Assembly: GCA_032622095.1 (NCBI GenBank)
Contig: CP136068.1
Location: 187,915,309 to 187,979,308 of the forward strand
Direction: 5' to 3'
From: Siphonodentalium dalli
Taxonomy: Eukaryota > Mollusca > Scaphopoda > Gadilida > Siphonodentaliidae
DNA length: 64,000 bases
The translations under genes and the position numbers were made by a program. Position 1 is the first letter of the stretch. Each line of letters begins with the position of its first letter. Shown piece by piece: positions 12,335-25,390 of the stretch. Below the pieces are notes generated by a model. The model was not told where the DNA came from, made no database searches, and worked only from the letters and a program-made list of their open reading frames with translations.

Positions 12335-13870
12335 TTCATTAATATCTTTAAGATCAGTTTCTGCTGTTTGGAACTGGTTAAGAATTGAGACTTTATTTTG
12401 TATCGATCATGTTAATTGATCATTGGAGCACCAAAAATCACCATTGTGATTCCAGTAATATTTCAAGAAGAAATTAGCAGAACTGTACAATTTAAGTACT
12501 GCATACCATTACTTATGATTATTTCAAATCAAATAAACCAAAATTGTCCTTTTGCTCAAAATGGCGGGCAAAATATAATTGTTACTATTTTATCCACTGA
12601 CATTACCGGAAATATTGGATTTATCTACATGTATCACAAAATATATCTACATGTATCAAAAAATTTCCGGACACATTGTACATGTAAGTTGTGGCACATC
12701 CAGGCTACCGGTGTCTCACGTCGAGTCTCACTCGGACATATTTTACACCACAGACCCCATGCATGTTAAACCATGTAAACACAAGGGGCCTGTTATTTCT
12801 ATTCTATCCAGGGGGGTAGTGTGGTCGTGGTACGCAAAAAAAGGGGTCAACCCAGAAGAAATTGGTATAGAAGCGATCTCGGTGTCATTCAACGCGGGAG
12901 AATCTCTGCTACAACATATCCAAAATCCGCTAAAATCCGCTTTGGGCAAAATCCAGGATCCAAGATGGCGTCCAACATGGCCGCCTTTAGTCAAAAGAGA
13001 TTCTGACTGAGATTAATTCGACATAATGAGCACAAATGTTGCCATATTAATACAAATGTATACATTTTTGCGAAGGTAAAGTATTATGCCACATATCTAT
13101 AGAAAAAAATGGAACCCCTCGCCCCAGATGGCTGCCAAAATGGTGGCCTAAACTCGAAAATTTGAAATTTTTGCCTAATATCTTAAAGATCAATTCCTGT
13201 TGTTTGATAATGGTTCAGACTGGCGACATTGATTAGTCATATTCATGTTAATTCATCATTGGAGCAATGAAAGATACCATAAATGGGGTCCCAGCCTCAT
13301 ATACACCCTCAAAAATTTGATTTTACAGAACGCGGTATAAAATTCCACAAAAATCGCCATTGGGATTCCAGTCGTATATCAACAAGAAATGGACAGAACT
13401 GTACAATGTAAGTTGGGCATACCATTATCTACAATTACTCCAATTCAATGAAACCCAAATTGGCGCTTTGTCTTAAAATGGCTGCCAAAATGGCGGTCAA
13501 AATATGGAAAATGGCAGGTATTTAGAATGGTCGTCAGAGGGTTAGACCCAGAAGGAATTGGTAAAGAAACGGTTTTGTTGTCATTCGACGCGGGAGAATC
13601 TCGTGTATAACATATCCAAAATCCGCTAAAATCCGCTTTGGGGAAAATACAGAATTCAAGATGGCGTCCAACATGGTCGCCAATAATAATGAAAATGGCA
13701 AATATGTAGTTATTCACGAAAACCCATTCGACAAAACGCCAATTCGGCAGCAATACACATCATTGATTGAAATCAATGTTTTTTGTGGGTATGAGTAGCC
13801 AATCACGATTCAAAATGCTAAGATGGCTACCAAAATGGCCACCGAAAATTGTCGAAATTTAAGTTCTGCT
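12335..13870 (+). repeat. Tandem repeat of about 0.75-0.85 kb, left inverted arm
   Basis: Two units. Shared blocks include TTAAGATCA..CTGTTGTTTG (12350, 13190), AATTCATCATTGGAGCA (12412, 13250), ATTCAACGCGGGAGAATCTC (12886, 13582) and AAGATGGCGTCCAACATGG (12961, 13659). The segment 12815-13530 is inverted at 16420-17085. No coding sequence. Confidence 0.8.
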
Positions 13871-16250
13871 CAGAGGAAAGCCGAAACAACACTTCGGTTG
13901 TGAGCTAACGATGACAGACCTATTAAACATGTTGCCAATAATCTACTACCACAATCAGTTCAGCCCGAAATGTTCCAACTAAGCAGTATCTACTGCAGGA
14001 TCCAACACGATGTCACTTATTACGAGGGACTATCTGGAAATTAATTAAAAAGAAATTAAATTGCTACGAATCTGGATTATTTGAAAACACAGTGTCAACA
14101 TTTCTACTTATAACGACTATTCGGAACATCAAATATATGGGCATTGGTGGTCTAAGTCCGGAAGCATCAGGCTATAATAGGTTTTCCAGTGCTGGCGAAA
14201 GTGAAAAGGACAGGAGGGAAAAGCGAATAATCTGGGGTTTACTTAATTGGTGGGCAAGTTGGTTATCGGAACTGGGGAGTTTCAAAGTAAAATTATTTTC
14301 TTCAATATCAGAGGAAAAATGAAAATTCGCACGTACATTGTATACCCTTCAAACTTTATGTGACAATTCCGTGTCATGCGATTGTGGGTATATACATGTG
14401 GATAGAAACATTCTAGTACATATATAGACGCACCTATATCTTCTACACATTTAGTGAATTTCATCAATGATATGTAGACACAATGTGCGTCACGGCTGGA
14501 TCTGACCCGTAGGCGTAAAGGTATCAACCATTTAGCTTGATTAACTGGCATTTCAAGGTTGTCATTGGATAGAAATGCCACATGAACATGGTGATTAACA
14601 ACATGTTTGTCTAAGAAATGTGAACAATGAACATGTTATTTTCCGGATGTTAGACAATCAAACTGCCACATAAGGCGTTCATGCATTCTCATCAGAGCAC
14701 GAAATATGTGCAAATTAATGACACGAAAACTATTTCATGCGGACGACGTACTCTAGACCTACATCCAACGTCATTTCCTATTAACTTTTATTGTTTGTAC
14801 GGACGGTTTCGAGGTTTGAAAATCCCGCTTGCCCAAGAAAACCTCCACATACTTACGGAGTCGATGTGTAAACAATGTATGGGGATAGTTTCTTCATACA
14901 TATATGTATTTGGCACACGTATTTTCTAGAACATAAGAGATCACCATTTACCGGAGAGTTGATATCTGGGAAGAGATCAGAGTAAAACTACTTTTCTTAC
15001 ATGTCGAAATGGGGAATCCATGGGCTACATTTAGTTCCAGCTTGAAACTTGAAAATGATGGCCGAGCCCGAATAGTTCATATTTCGTCGCATCAGTGCTA
15101 TAATGTAACCCACATTTTCAACTTTCCGAGAAAATGAAGGTTGAAGTTTTTAGACAACATTTCTCCTAATGTTGACAAAGCATGACGTATTGTTGTATTT
15201 ATCCCAATGAAAACTGACATTAGCTGTTCATTGAACCACATATTGTTTTCTGTTTATTCCCTCGTTTTCTTTTAAAAAACAATAGCTTTTTTGGAGATAT
15301 GACATTTTGCGTATGCCAGCGACGATTCGTTTCCGTGTTATAATGAAGTAGTGCTAATAAATGCAGATTAAGCTAAATATGGTGGCAATCGCATGTGTCT
15401 ATGAACTAAAAAGTGCCTATTCTACATTATGAAAATTCACCCATGTGCATCATCATACAGAAATGTGTGGAACAATCACAAAATTTAAATCACCAAATGA
15501 TCACGCGACTAACATGGAGATACTGCCATATAGCACACATTTTAGAATTCACAAACACAAAACAGAAGTCACGTGGACAACCTGAAGCGTCCGATTGGCT
15601 GCTGTTGGACATACGACCTCATAGCACGAATACTTGTAAAGATAGCTGGAGATACGACATTTGCTTCACTGGTTTGTGCGAATATTTGTCATCCAATGCA
15701 AGGACAGTTTGGCCCATCGGATTGGATTTTTTCTCACGATTCGAATGGTATCAAATACTCATTTTCCGCCATAATTGATATACGACATTATAGCACTGAT
15801 GAGTCGAGATTTTGTCAACCCGCGGGAAGCCACCAAAAGATTGAAAATAAATAGTTTTGATGTATATGAGCCAACTATCAACTGCATCCACCACTCACAA
15901 CTTCCATTATGTGATAAGCTGGGCAGCGTCTACCATTTTCGTTTTGGAAGCCATATTAGATAAAATGTATTGTTTCTTTTGGTCTATTTGAGATGGAATG
16001 TTCACAAATAAAAGAAACGATCAATTATTTTGTAGACAAGATCTGCTCATCCATAAATATCAAATGTGACCAGAACCCCAAAGTCGATTTTGGTTAAATT
16101 TCATACCGCATTCGTTATAACTTATTAGTGAAGGACCGGAGTAAACTATGATATAATCTATTAGAAATGTCATTGCTGTAATGATCATTGAAAGAATATA
16201 CCCATTGTTTCCCAGTTCAGAGAGCAACAAGTGATAAACAGAAGTGATAG
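13870..16250. other. Spacer between inverted arms, nothing recognised
   Basis: AT-rich DNA with scattered short frames (for example 15413-15963), none resembling a known protein. Confidence 0.45.
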
Positions 16251-16259
16251 AAAATAGTA

Positions 16260-17085
16260 TTTTTCACATCGGGTGGCCATTTTTGGTACTGATTTTTAAG
16301 TTTTTACATAGAGCTAGCATAATGGCATCATAAAGAGGTATACATTCGTATTTATTTAGTCAATTTTATTCATCAACCACTACTTATAATGGATTGAATG
16401 ACACTGTGATCAATATCCGCCATTTTCCATATTTTGACCGCCATTTTGAGACAAAGCGCCAATTTGGGTTTCATTGAATTGGAGTATTTATAGATATTGG
16501 TATGCCCAACTTACATTGTACAGTTCTGTCCATTTCTTGTTGATATATGACTGTAATCACAATGGAGAGTTTTGTGGAATTTTATACCGTGTTCTGTAAA
16601 ATCGAATTTTTGAGGGTGTAGATGAGTCTGGGACCCCATTTATGGTATCTTTCATTGCTCCAATGATGAATTAACATGAATATGACTAATCAATGTCGCC
16701 AGTCTAAACCATTATCAAACAACAGGAATTGATCTTTAAGATATTAGGCAAAAACTTCAAATGTTCGAGTTTAGGCCGCCATTTTGGCGGCCATCTGGGA
16801 CGATGGGTTCCATTTTTGCCATAAACAGGTGTGGCACAACATTTTACCTTTGCAAAAATGTATACATTTGTATACATATGACAACATTTGTTCTCACTGT
16901 TATCGAATTAATCTCAGAGTATCTTTTGACTAACGGCAGCCATGTTGGACGCCATCTTGGATCCTGAATTTTGCCCAAAGCGGATTTTGGATATGTTATA
17001 CACGAGATTCTCCCGCGTCGAATGACACCAAAACCGCTTCTATACCAATTTCTTCCGGGTCGAACCCTCTGACGACCACACTAGG
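16260..17085 (-). repeat. Right inverted arm of the AAGATGGC repeat
   Basis: Reverse complement of the 12815-13530 repeat, ending with CGACCACACTAGGGG as the left arm begins with GTAGTGTGGTCG. Identity is high but with small differences throughout, so the arms are older than those of the palindrome at 18588. Confidence 0.8.
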
Positions 17086-18579
17086 GGGGGGGGTAAAAAA
17101 GTTGCGAGACGTGGGAGTCTTTTTTTTACATTTCCCTTTTTTTTACACCCACCCACCCTTTCTTGTATTTTTTTTTCATAAAATTTTAGACACCCACCCC
17201 AAAACATCAAAGCTTTATGTTGGTCCCTCTGTAAAAACGACCAACCGCTCTATATTGGTCCCTTCTTTGAAAGATCAAATTAAATGTTACTTCCTGTTAA
17301 CAAACATGTGCAAAATTGAACTCTAAGCAATCAACAAAGATAGAATATTATGTGATTATATTGGTAAATTTATAACCCAGCCTATTCATCTGTGTGAGTA
17401 CAGCTGGTGAGTAGATGAAAAATATGTTGAATCCCCTGGAATGACAACAAAAAATAACTAGGGCCAGTGTTAGGGCCTACAGTAGAATAAAAAATTACAC
17501 AAACTTAAATTTATCTTTTTTTCAGACATCAACCAGCATCAACTAGTAGGCCTATAATAGAGCCTATAGTAATACCAAAAAGGAAAATGTGCATATGAAC
17601 CAGTGTACATGTGCGAATTAACTTTTATGTATGCCTGCATGACCACCGACCCGACCTCGCATTACGACTTAGAACTAGGCCTAAAATAATGCTTAACCCT
17701 TTGAGTTTGAACGTTGATGGTCAATTTAGTGCCAAATCCATATACACGGATGTATATTACTGAGATTCATTTGGACAATCAGAGCTGAACTTCGGTCATG
17801 TACTGGATGGAGTTCATGTGCAATAAGAAATTCACACACATTCTGTACGTGACCTTTATGTGTGCCTTCAAACTAGACCACCTTGCATGCACATCATCTT
17901 ATAAATATACACTAATTAAGTAAATTAATTTTCTTCTTTGATAATTTTCAAATTAGCCTGAATTAGACATTAAGTGTCATTTACATACTAGTATATGCAG
18001 GTAATTATGGGATATAATAATTACAATGTGAATAAAACTGTAATGTGTCCTGGCCCCTCTTCACATCTATTTAAATAATATTTTTATACTTTTCAGAAGA
18101 CTATAATCCAAGGAAGGTTATATTTTTGTTTCTTTTAATAAATGTTAGTAAAACTTTATTTCATGTCTACTTATTTACTTATTGATGGTTGTCAACAACA
18201 CTGAAACAAATAATTTGACAATTCAAATAATTATTTGACAAAAGTATATTTAAAAATCAATTTAGTATACAAACACTGATACACATATTTAGTTCATACA
18301 TTACATTCATGCATCAACTAACTGTATGAGTAAAGAGACTGTCATGAAGTATAAGAATTATTGTAATATTCTGTCATGAGTTGTTAGCTGATATTGTCAG
18401 ACTGCATTAAGTTCACCCTACTCTAGAGCTATCTGAAGTATTTTTTTATTGATCTACACCGTGAACTAGACAATTTTCAATATAAAAACTGCCAAGCAAG
18501 CTGAAACAGACACAATAAAAAAAAATTGCGCGCAAAAAAAAATCAATGAAAATTTTGGGACCCACCCCCACAATATTCA
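17086..18579. other. Non-coding, nothing recognised
   Basis: AT-rich sequence with homopolymer runs; no supported gene, hairpin or tandem array. Confidence 0.5.
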
Positions 18580-18587
18580 CTATTTTT

Positions 18588-21500
18588 GGGACATGACAAT
18601 CTGCGGAATGGGATGGAATATGGAATAGAACGACAATCTGCGGAACAGAATTTCAAATTGCGTGGAACGGCCGATATCTCGAGGAATACAGGGCGTAGGG
18701 CGCTCATGTTGGTGTCTAACGAAAGGCCCACATTCGCCCTATCCATACATATTAACCCCGCCACTGACCGGACACCAGAAGTTGCATTATTTGATCGAAA
18801 ACTGACCTAACATGGGGTGAAATTTGGGATAGCATGGCAATCTGCGGAACGGAATTTCAAATTGCGTGGAACGGCCGATATCTCGAGGAATACAGGGCGT
18901 AGGGCGCTCATTTTGGTGTCTAACGAAAGGCCGATATTCGCCCTACCCAAACATATTAACCCCGCCACTGAACGGACACCGGAAGTTGCATTATTCGGTC
19001 GAAAACTGACCTAACATAAAATGCCACAAACACGAAAAACTGCGTTCGACATTAATGTTTAGAATTTAGATTTCTCGACGAATACGCTAGCAAACACCAA
19101 GTTTTAGGTATCAAATAACGCAGTGGAATACTGTGCACTCGTTTTTATCTACAATATGGCTGTTTTAGTGCGAAAACTGTAATAGCGAAACGCAAACAAG
19201 CGCCGATAAAACAGCTAAAAATAGACTCGATGTTTACATTTACACGATCGATTTCAGCTGGTATATTCAATATAATGGGGCGTATAGTATATCAAAATGT
19301 AGGATTAGACACAGGGAATGTATTTTTTTCCAAATGGGTCCACCACGCGGTGAAATTGTTGCAGAAATTCGCTCCAAAATATTCGCACTTCAGTTGTGAC
19401 TAAAAGCCCAGATGCCGGAGCCCGGCGACTAAAAGCCAAGTTACAAAATAGATTAACTGGTTTGAACGCATGAATATGTCAATGGTCAGACTGTTGGAAA
19501 TAATACCCAATTTTTTTTATAGACTTATATAAACACTTACGTGTGAAACTCGAATTTTAATTAAATCCATGATTGTGTAGTCTCTCGTATATCACGAACA
19601 CTGCGCGCACACATTTTATTGGAATACATGCCATCTTTGCCTTGTGTTTTGTTTAGTTTAGTTTTTTTGGCGACCAAAGATGAGATGTGTTCGCACCACA
19701 CTGTGCTAAGGCCAATGAAATCACTGAATTTCAGATTATCAGCTTAACCGCATTATTTCATTAGTATCTGAAGCAAATTAATGAACACCATAAACAATAG
19801 AAAATTAACACAGCTCTTCGTGCGGGATAATCTTTAAAGCCAGTGACACCTCAGTCATCCTGACAGACTGTACAAACATAATGATAATGGGGCATTATGC
19901 ATCATGAATATTTTTGTTAATTGGAATTGTCAAATCTAACATGCATGTTGTGGCTTCTAAGTAAACAAATTACCAGTTTTTTTAAATGGAGGCATGATGT
20001 TAAAGGACTCTTAGTTGCAATTAAGACCCTCGCAATAAATGCTTCAACAAACGCTCTTTATTGACTACCCTATACATGTTCTATGTATACTATAGGGCGA
20101 CTGTATATACACAGACGGTATAGATAACTTTTAAGAGTGTTAACAATATTTTATTAGAACGAAAAAACAGAACGTCACATTTACAATGTATACATAGAAA
20201 AATAACAAATAGTTCAAATGGCGATATGATAACAAGCAATAAGCCTATGGCTTTTATAAAAATCCTTTCCTCTAGAAATGTTACCCCGAGTGTCAATAGA
20301 GACAGCTGCATGGTAAAGAAAGCGGGGATTTGAATATAGTTATGTTTTCTCAGGTTTTTTGTGAAGTAGGTTAAGCGAGTGCGGGGTTGAGAAGGGTTGG
20401 GTGTGATTGAGAAGATAATGGAGTAGGTAGGAAAAACAATGAAACAGGAAGGAAAACATGTGTGGTAAATGGTGCATACAAGCATACATGTATATAGTCG
20501 AAATTTTAAATTATGGTAGTGTCCAACATAGAAACGGAATTAGAAATCAAATATGTCTCAGCACTCAGAAGATGTGATATAATGAAACTAGATAATTGTT
20601 ATATGCTGGTAGCGTGTATCAATAAAGTAAATAAAATTAGTAAATACAATCAGTTTTAAGTGCATCAATATGCCAAGGTCATCACTGATTTCATTTAATA
20701 AAATTTAACAAAGCATATTTGGATTTTATGCCCAGTGTTGTCAATGCATGTCGCTCTACAAGAACGATGTCGTGTATTTGATTTAAATAAAGTTTTTATA
20801 AAATAGGCTTATTGCTTGTTATCATATCGCCATTTGAACTATTTGTTATTTTTCTATGTATACATTGTAAATGTGACGTTCTGTTTTTTCGTTCTAATAA
20901 AATATTGTTAACACTCTTAAAAGTTATCTATACCGTCTGTGTATATACAGTCGCCCTATAGTATACATAGAACATGTATAGGGTAGTCAATAAAGAGCGT
21001 TTGTTGAAGCATTTATTGCGAGGGTCTTAATTGCAACTAAGAGTCCTTTAACATCATGCCTCCATTTTAAAAAACTGGTAATTTGTTTACTTAGAAGCCA
21101 CAACATGCATGTTAGATTTGACAATTCCAATTAACAAAAATATTCATGATGCATAATGCCCCATTATCATTATGTTTGTACAGTCTGTCAGGATGACTGA
21201 GGTGTCACTGGCTTTAAAGATTATCCCGCACGAAGAGCTGTGTTAATTTTCTATTGTTTATGGTGTTCATTAATTTGCTTCAGATACTAATGAAATAATG
21301 CGGTTATGCTGATAATCTGAAATTCAGTGATTTCATTGGCCTTAGCACAGTGTGGTGCGAACACATCTCATCTTTGGTCGCCAAAAAAACTAAACTAAAC
21401 AAAACACAAGGCAAAGATGGCATGTATTCCAATAAAATGTGTGCGCGCAGCGTTCGTGATATACGAGAGACTACACAATCATGGATTTAATTAAAATTCG

Positions 21501-22454
21501 AGTTTCACACGTAAGTGTTTATATAAGTCTATAAAAAAAATTGGGTATTATTTCCAACAGTCTGACCATTGACATTCATGCGTTCAAACCAGTTAATCTA
21601 TTTTGTAACTTGGCTTTTAGTCGCCGGGCTCCGGCATCTGGGCTTTTAGTCACAACTGAAGTGCGAATATTTTGGAGCGAATTTCTGCAACAATTTCACC
21701 GCGTGGTGGACCCATTTGGAAAAAAATACATTCCCTGTGTCTAATCCTACATTTTGATATACTATACGCCCCATTATATTGAATATACCAGCTGAAATCG
21801 ATCGTGTAAATGTAAACATCGAGTCTATTTTTAGCTGTTTTATCGGCGCTTGTTTGCGTTTCGCTATTACAGTTTTCGCACTAAAACAGCCATATTGTAG
21901 ATAAAAACGAGTGCACAGTATTCCACTGCGTTATTTGATACCTAAAACTTGGTGTTTGCTAGCGTATTCGTCGAGAAATCTAAATTCTAAACATTAATGT
22001 CGAACGCAGTTTTTCGTGTTTGTGGCATTTTATGTTAGGTCAGTTTTCGACCGAATAATGCAACTTCCGTTCAGTGGCGGGGTTAATATGTTTGGATAGG
22101 GCGAATATCGGCCTTTCGTTAGACACCAAAATGAGCGCCCTACGCCCTGTATTCCTCGAGATATCGGCCGTTCCACGCAATTTGAAATTCCGTTCCGCAG
22201 ATTGCCATGCTATCCCAAATTTCACCCCATGTTAGGTCAGTTTTCGATCAAATAATGCAACTTCTGGTGTCCGGTCAGTGGCGGGGTTAATATGTATGGA
22301 TAGGGCGAATGTGGGCCTTTCGTTAGACACCAACATGAGCGCCCTACGCCCTGTATTCCTCGAGATATCGGCCGTTCCACGCAATTTGAAATTCTGTTCC
22401 GCAGATTGTCGTTCTATTCCATATTCCATCCCATTCCGCAGATTGTCATGTCCC
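18588..22454. mobile_element. 3.9-kb long-TIR (foldback) element with 8-bp target duplication
   Basis: Two arms of about 1.65 kb (18588-20247 and 20804-22454) are reverse complements with very few differences (a 7-bp deletion near 22076 in the right arm, isolated substitutions), separated by about 555 bp. The element begins GGGACATGACAATCTGCGG and is flanked by CTATTTTT at 18580-18587 and 22455-22462. Each arm has an internal duplication of about 205 bp (18630-19014 in the left arm). No transposase is visible. The 8-bp duplication fits hAT or Merlin classes; the class is undecided. Confidence 0.88.
20248..20803. other. Unique centre of the long-TIR element
   Basis: AT-rich, 555 bp, with no recognised gene. 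A 131-codon minus-strand frame (20090-20485) straddles the left arm and the spacer and looks like chance. Confidence 0.5.
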
Positions 22455-22462
22455 CTATTTTT

Positions 22463-23215
22463 CCATTTTATATCAACTTATAAGGGGGTAATTATAACAA
22501 TATTGAATGTATTAGTGCTTCTCATATTGCAACAAGCTACAACATATAAACAAATATGTTTAAAACAGTTGAAAATATATCAATGAATAAAAAATGCAAA
22601 AAAGGTGGTCAAAAACTGTTTCCGGCCTCGGGTACCCACCCCCCCCCCCACCTCATGTCTCGTAAAAAAAATTCGCCCCCCCCCCCCTGTTCTATCCGCG
22701 AAAATTCACCTGACTTTTCGCGCCAATACCAAATGCCATAGTAACACTAGTCTTGATTAACAGCCGTCTTGTTCCAATAGACCTAAAGTTCCTAAAGTGT
22801 GAGCTTGGAGTCAGGAATGCCCTGGTTATAGTAACACCTGCCAGAACTTCGCATGCGCGAGAGCGTGATTTCTGATCTTCAGAAGAATGCGGACCAAGGG
22901 AGTAAACTCTATATAAATTTGCATTTTCATGTTTGATTTTTTGAATGCAAATCTGGAAACTTGTAGCGATCGAACTCATTAAAGATCGGTTGTGGTTATA
23001 CACAAAGTTCTTTTTGTGTTTAGTTTTATCTAGAGATAAAATATCTTAGAAATAGACAAGAACTGTCTAATCCTAAAGTGGACTTTTGTGGCGGTATCTA
23101 CGTGATGGTAGCGTCAGAATGAGAGAAGGAAATCTTATACATTATAAGAAACAAAGTTCCAGAAGTTCAGTCCTATTAACCCTTTCAGTGCCAGGTCCGA
23201 TTTTAATTGTATCAA
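22463..23215. other. Non-coding with C-rich tracts
   Basis: C runs at 22636-22650 and 22676-22687; otherwise nothing recognised. Confidence 0.45.
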
Positions 23216-23221
23216 CCCGTA

Positions 23222-23372
23222 TACCCTGTGCCAATGCATTCTCTTATATATGCGAGTCGACCATAGATCGCCTCGCATATATTTGTATCAACCATATACC
23301 CTGTGCCAATGCATTCTCTTATATATGCGAGTCTACCATATGTCGCCTCGCATATATAAGAGAATGCATTGG
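23222..23372. repeat. Hairpin units related to the piggyBac-like MITE
   Basis: Two successive copies of CCCTGTGCCAATGCATTCTC with the GTCGACCATAGRTCGCC centre. The first lacks its closing arm; the second is complete. TTAACCCTTTCAGTGCC at 23177 may be a diverged terminus. Confidence 0.7.
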
Positions 23373-23582
23373 AATCCAGGATCCAGTTTGAGAATCTAAC
23401 AATGTTAGGAATACAGGTGTATGAATTATTTTTGGACAAAAGCACTGTTGTATGCTATTAATTTCAACCAACAGAACTGTAGAAGGGATATTTTTCTCCC
23501 GGATATATAATGTAATTCTCGGAGCGCTTTGATCATTCGACGAGATCTCTATCCAACAGTGGCGGATATAATATAGGCTCAA

Positions 23583-23815
23583 TCCGGCGTATGATACTCA
23601 AACCAGTTAGAATCCGGCGTACGATGCTCAAATCGGTTAGAATCCGGCGTACAATTCTCAAACCGGTTAGAATCGGGCGTACGATTCTCAAACCGGTTAG
23701 AATCCGGCGTACGATGCTCAAACCAATTAAATTAGAATCTGGCGTACATTGCTCAAAACCGGTTAGAATCCTGCATACGATGCTCAAACCGGTTAGAATC
23801 CAGCATATGATAATG
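23583..23815. repeat. 30-bp minisatellite
   Basis: Seven to eight units of CCGGCGTACGATGCTCAAAC + CGGTTAGAAT, degenerate toward the right end. Confidence 0.92.
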
Positions 23816-24280
23816 TTTTATTTCTGTTCAAAGAAAATTTTTGGCTCAGGAAAACCCTCATCAATTGGAATTTTATGTGTAGCAGCATCTACTCGGACCA
23901 ATGTCACTGGTGCATGATCAACCTGAGGCCAAAGTTTTCAAAAACTTTCTCTCATTCTGACACCTACCCTGAAATAAAGTTGTTTTTTTCAAAGTTTTCA
24001 AAACAATTCCTAAAATTTTAACATAAAAAAATAAAAATTCATTTTCAATGTTTTCAATTGTATTGATAATGTACATTATAGTGCGTTGAAACGGACAGAG
24101 TTAAAAGACTCCTCGCTCGTGAATCAAAACACGTGTGGCACAGTCACTTGGCAGTTGTAAAATACATTAGATAGAATAAAGACGAATATACTCTAACTCA
24201 CACTCTCTCTCTCTAAACAATACATCAATCAAATCATTAAATTTATCACACACTTTATAAAGAAAATAACAATTAAAATG

Positions 24281-24570
24281 CTACTGTACAATAAATCTGG
24301 CCATGTATGTGACCATCGCCTTTTATACTCAACAGTATATATGCAACAAATAAGTGAATTCGAGCCATGGATTAGTGCAATGGATTAGACTCCAGTCATA
24401 AATTCATTTTCATTATAATTACCATGTTGATTGCATCATTCACAGAGCACACGAGTGTATTTTGCATTAATTCATGGCTCAAATTTTCATTTGTTGTATA
24501 TATTCTGTTGAGTATAAAAGGTGATGGTCCCATAATTTGATAAATGGCCGGATTTAGTGTACAGTACCCC
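24281..24570. mobile_element. MITE with about 100-bp inverted arms
   Basis: TACTGTACAATAAATCTGGCC at the left is inverted as GGCCGGATTTAGTGTACAGTA at the right; arms continue through CTTTTATACTCAACAGTATA and GCAACAAATAAG / CATTTGTTGTATATATTCTG. No coding capacity. Class undetermined. Confidence 0.75.
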
Positions 24571-25109
24571 TTTAAACTTATCTAAATATCGCAGAAGAAT
24601 GAAAAGCCATTAGAATGTCAAAATAAATTAAAATAAATTAAAAAAAATAAAATGTTAAGCTTACCAACCGACCCTAATTTTTTCTGACCTGTAACCCGGA
24701 ACCAGACATTTATATTTAATTGGCTTTATGTCATCACACTAAACCTCAGATCGGAACCAGACATTTATATTTAATTGGCTTTACAACATTAAACTTACCT
24801 CAAATGAGCATATACTCACTGTACAACATTAAACTTACTAAGAACTTAAGAACACACTGATAATAAATTATTATGAATTCGAAGCATCGACACAACTAAC
24901 AACATTAGAATTTCAGACTACCAGGAAGTAACAGGTGTTCGTATAATTATGTGGCTATCATATGATGTTGCATGTAATTTCACATAATTATGTTGCCATA
25001 TGTTGGGACAGATAGTTATAGAAATAGAATAATGTGAATATTAGTGGTAATATGAATGTAGGAATACTGCATGAAGGGAAATGAGATTTACCAACAGGGA
25101 TGGTGTATG
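24571..25109. other. Non-coding; 55-bp direct duplication
   Basis: GGAACCAGACATTTATATTT occurs at about 24699 and 24754. Nothing else recognised. Confidence 0.5.
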
Positions 25110-25390
25110 ACAGGGAAGTGACAATGGGAGGGGAGGAGGTGTTTGTCTCACCCCCCCCCCCCTAACTCTGACCTAGGTTTTCAACTGTTGGAAGTATCGA
25201 TCCTAATGCAATATTAGTTGAAATTTTAGGCCAAAATAGATTGAAATTGTTGCTAGTTTCAGTAAATGTTTTGACTGAAATGCTAGCTGTGTTGATTATT
25301 TTGGTGAAAATGGATTCAAGTCTGATTCAAGGGGGGGGGGGTGTGCAGTTGGAAATTCCAAGTAGGAATGGGGGCCCTCTAGCCACGCCC
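25110..25390. repeat. Dispersed repeat with poly-C and poly-G tracts
   Basis: Contains GGGAGGGGAGGAGG, a C11 run and CAACTGTTGGAAGTAT, as in the copies at 1360 and 6050, and ends GGGGGCCCTCTAGCCACGCC. Confidence 0.5.

Noticed and set aside
11248-12388. Long open frames on both strands (343 and 366 codons)
   Set aside because: They are products of a 33-bp tandem repeat whose length is a multiple of three; both strands are equally open and no domain is present.
20090-20485. 131-codon minus-strand frame, hydrophobic
   Set aside because: Runs across the junction of the palindrome arm and its centre and resembles no membrane protein family I know; likely chance in AT-rich DNA.
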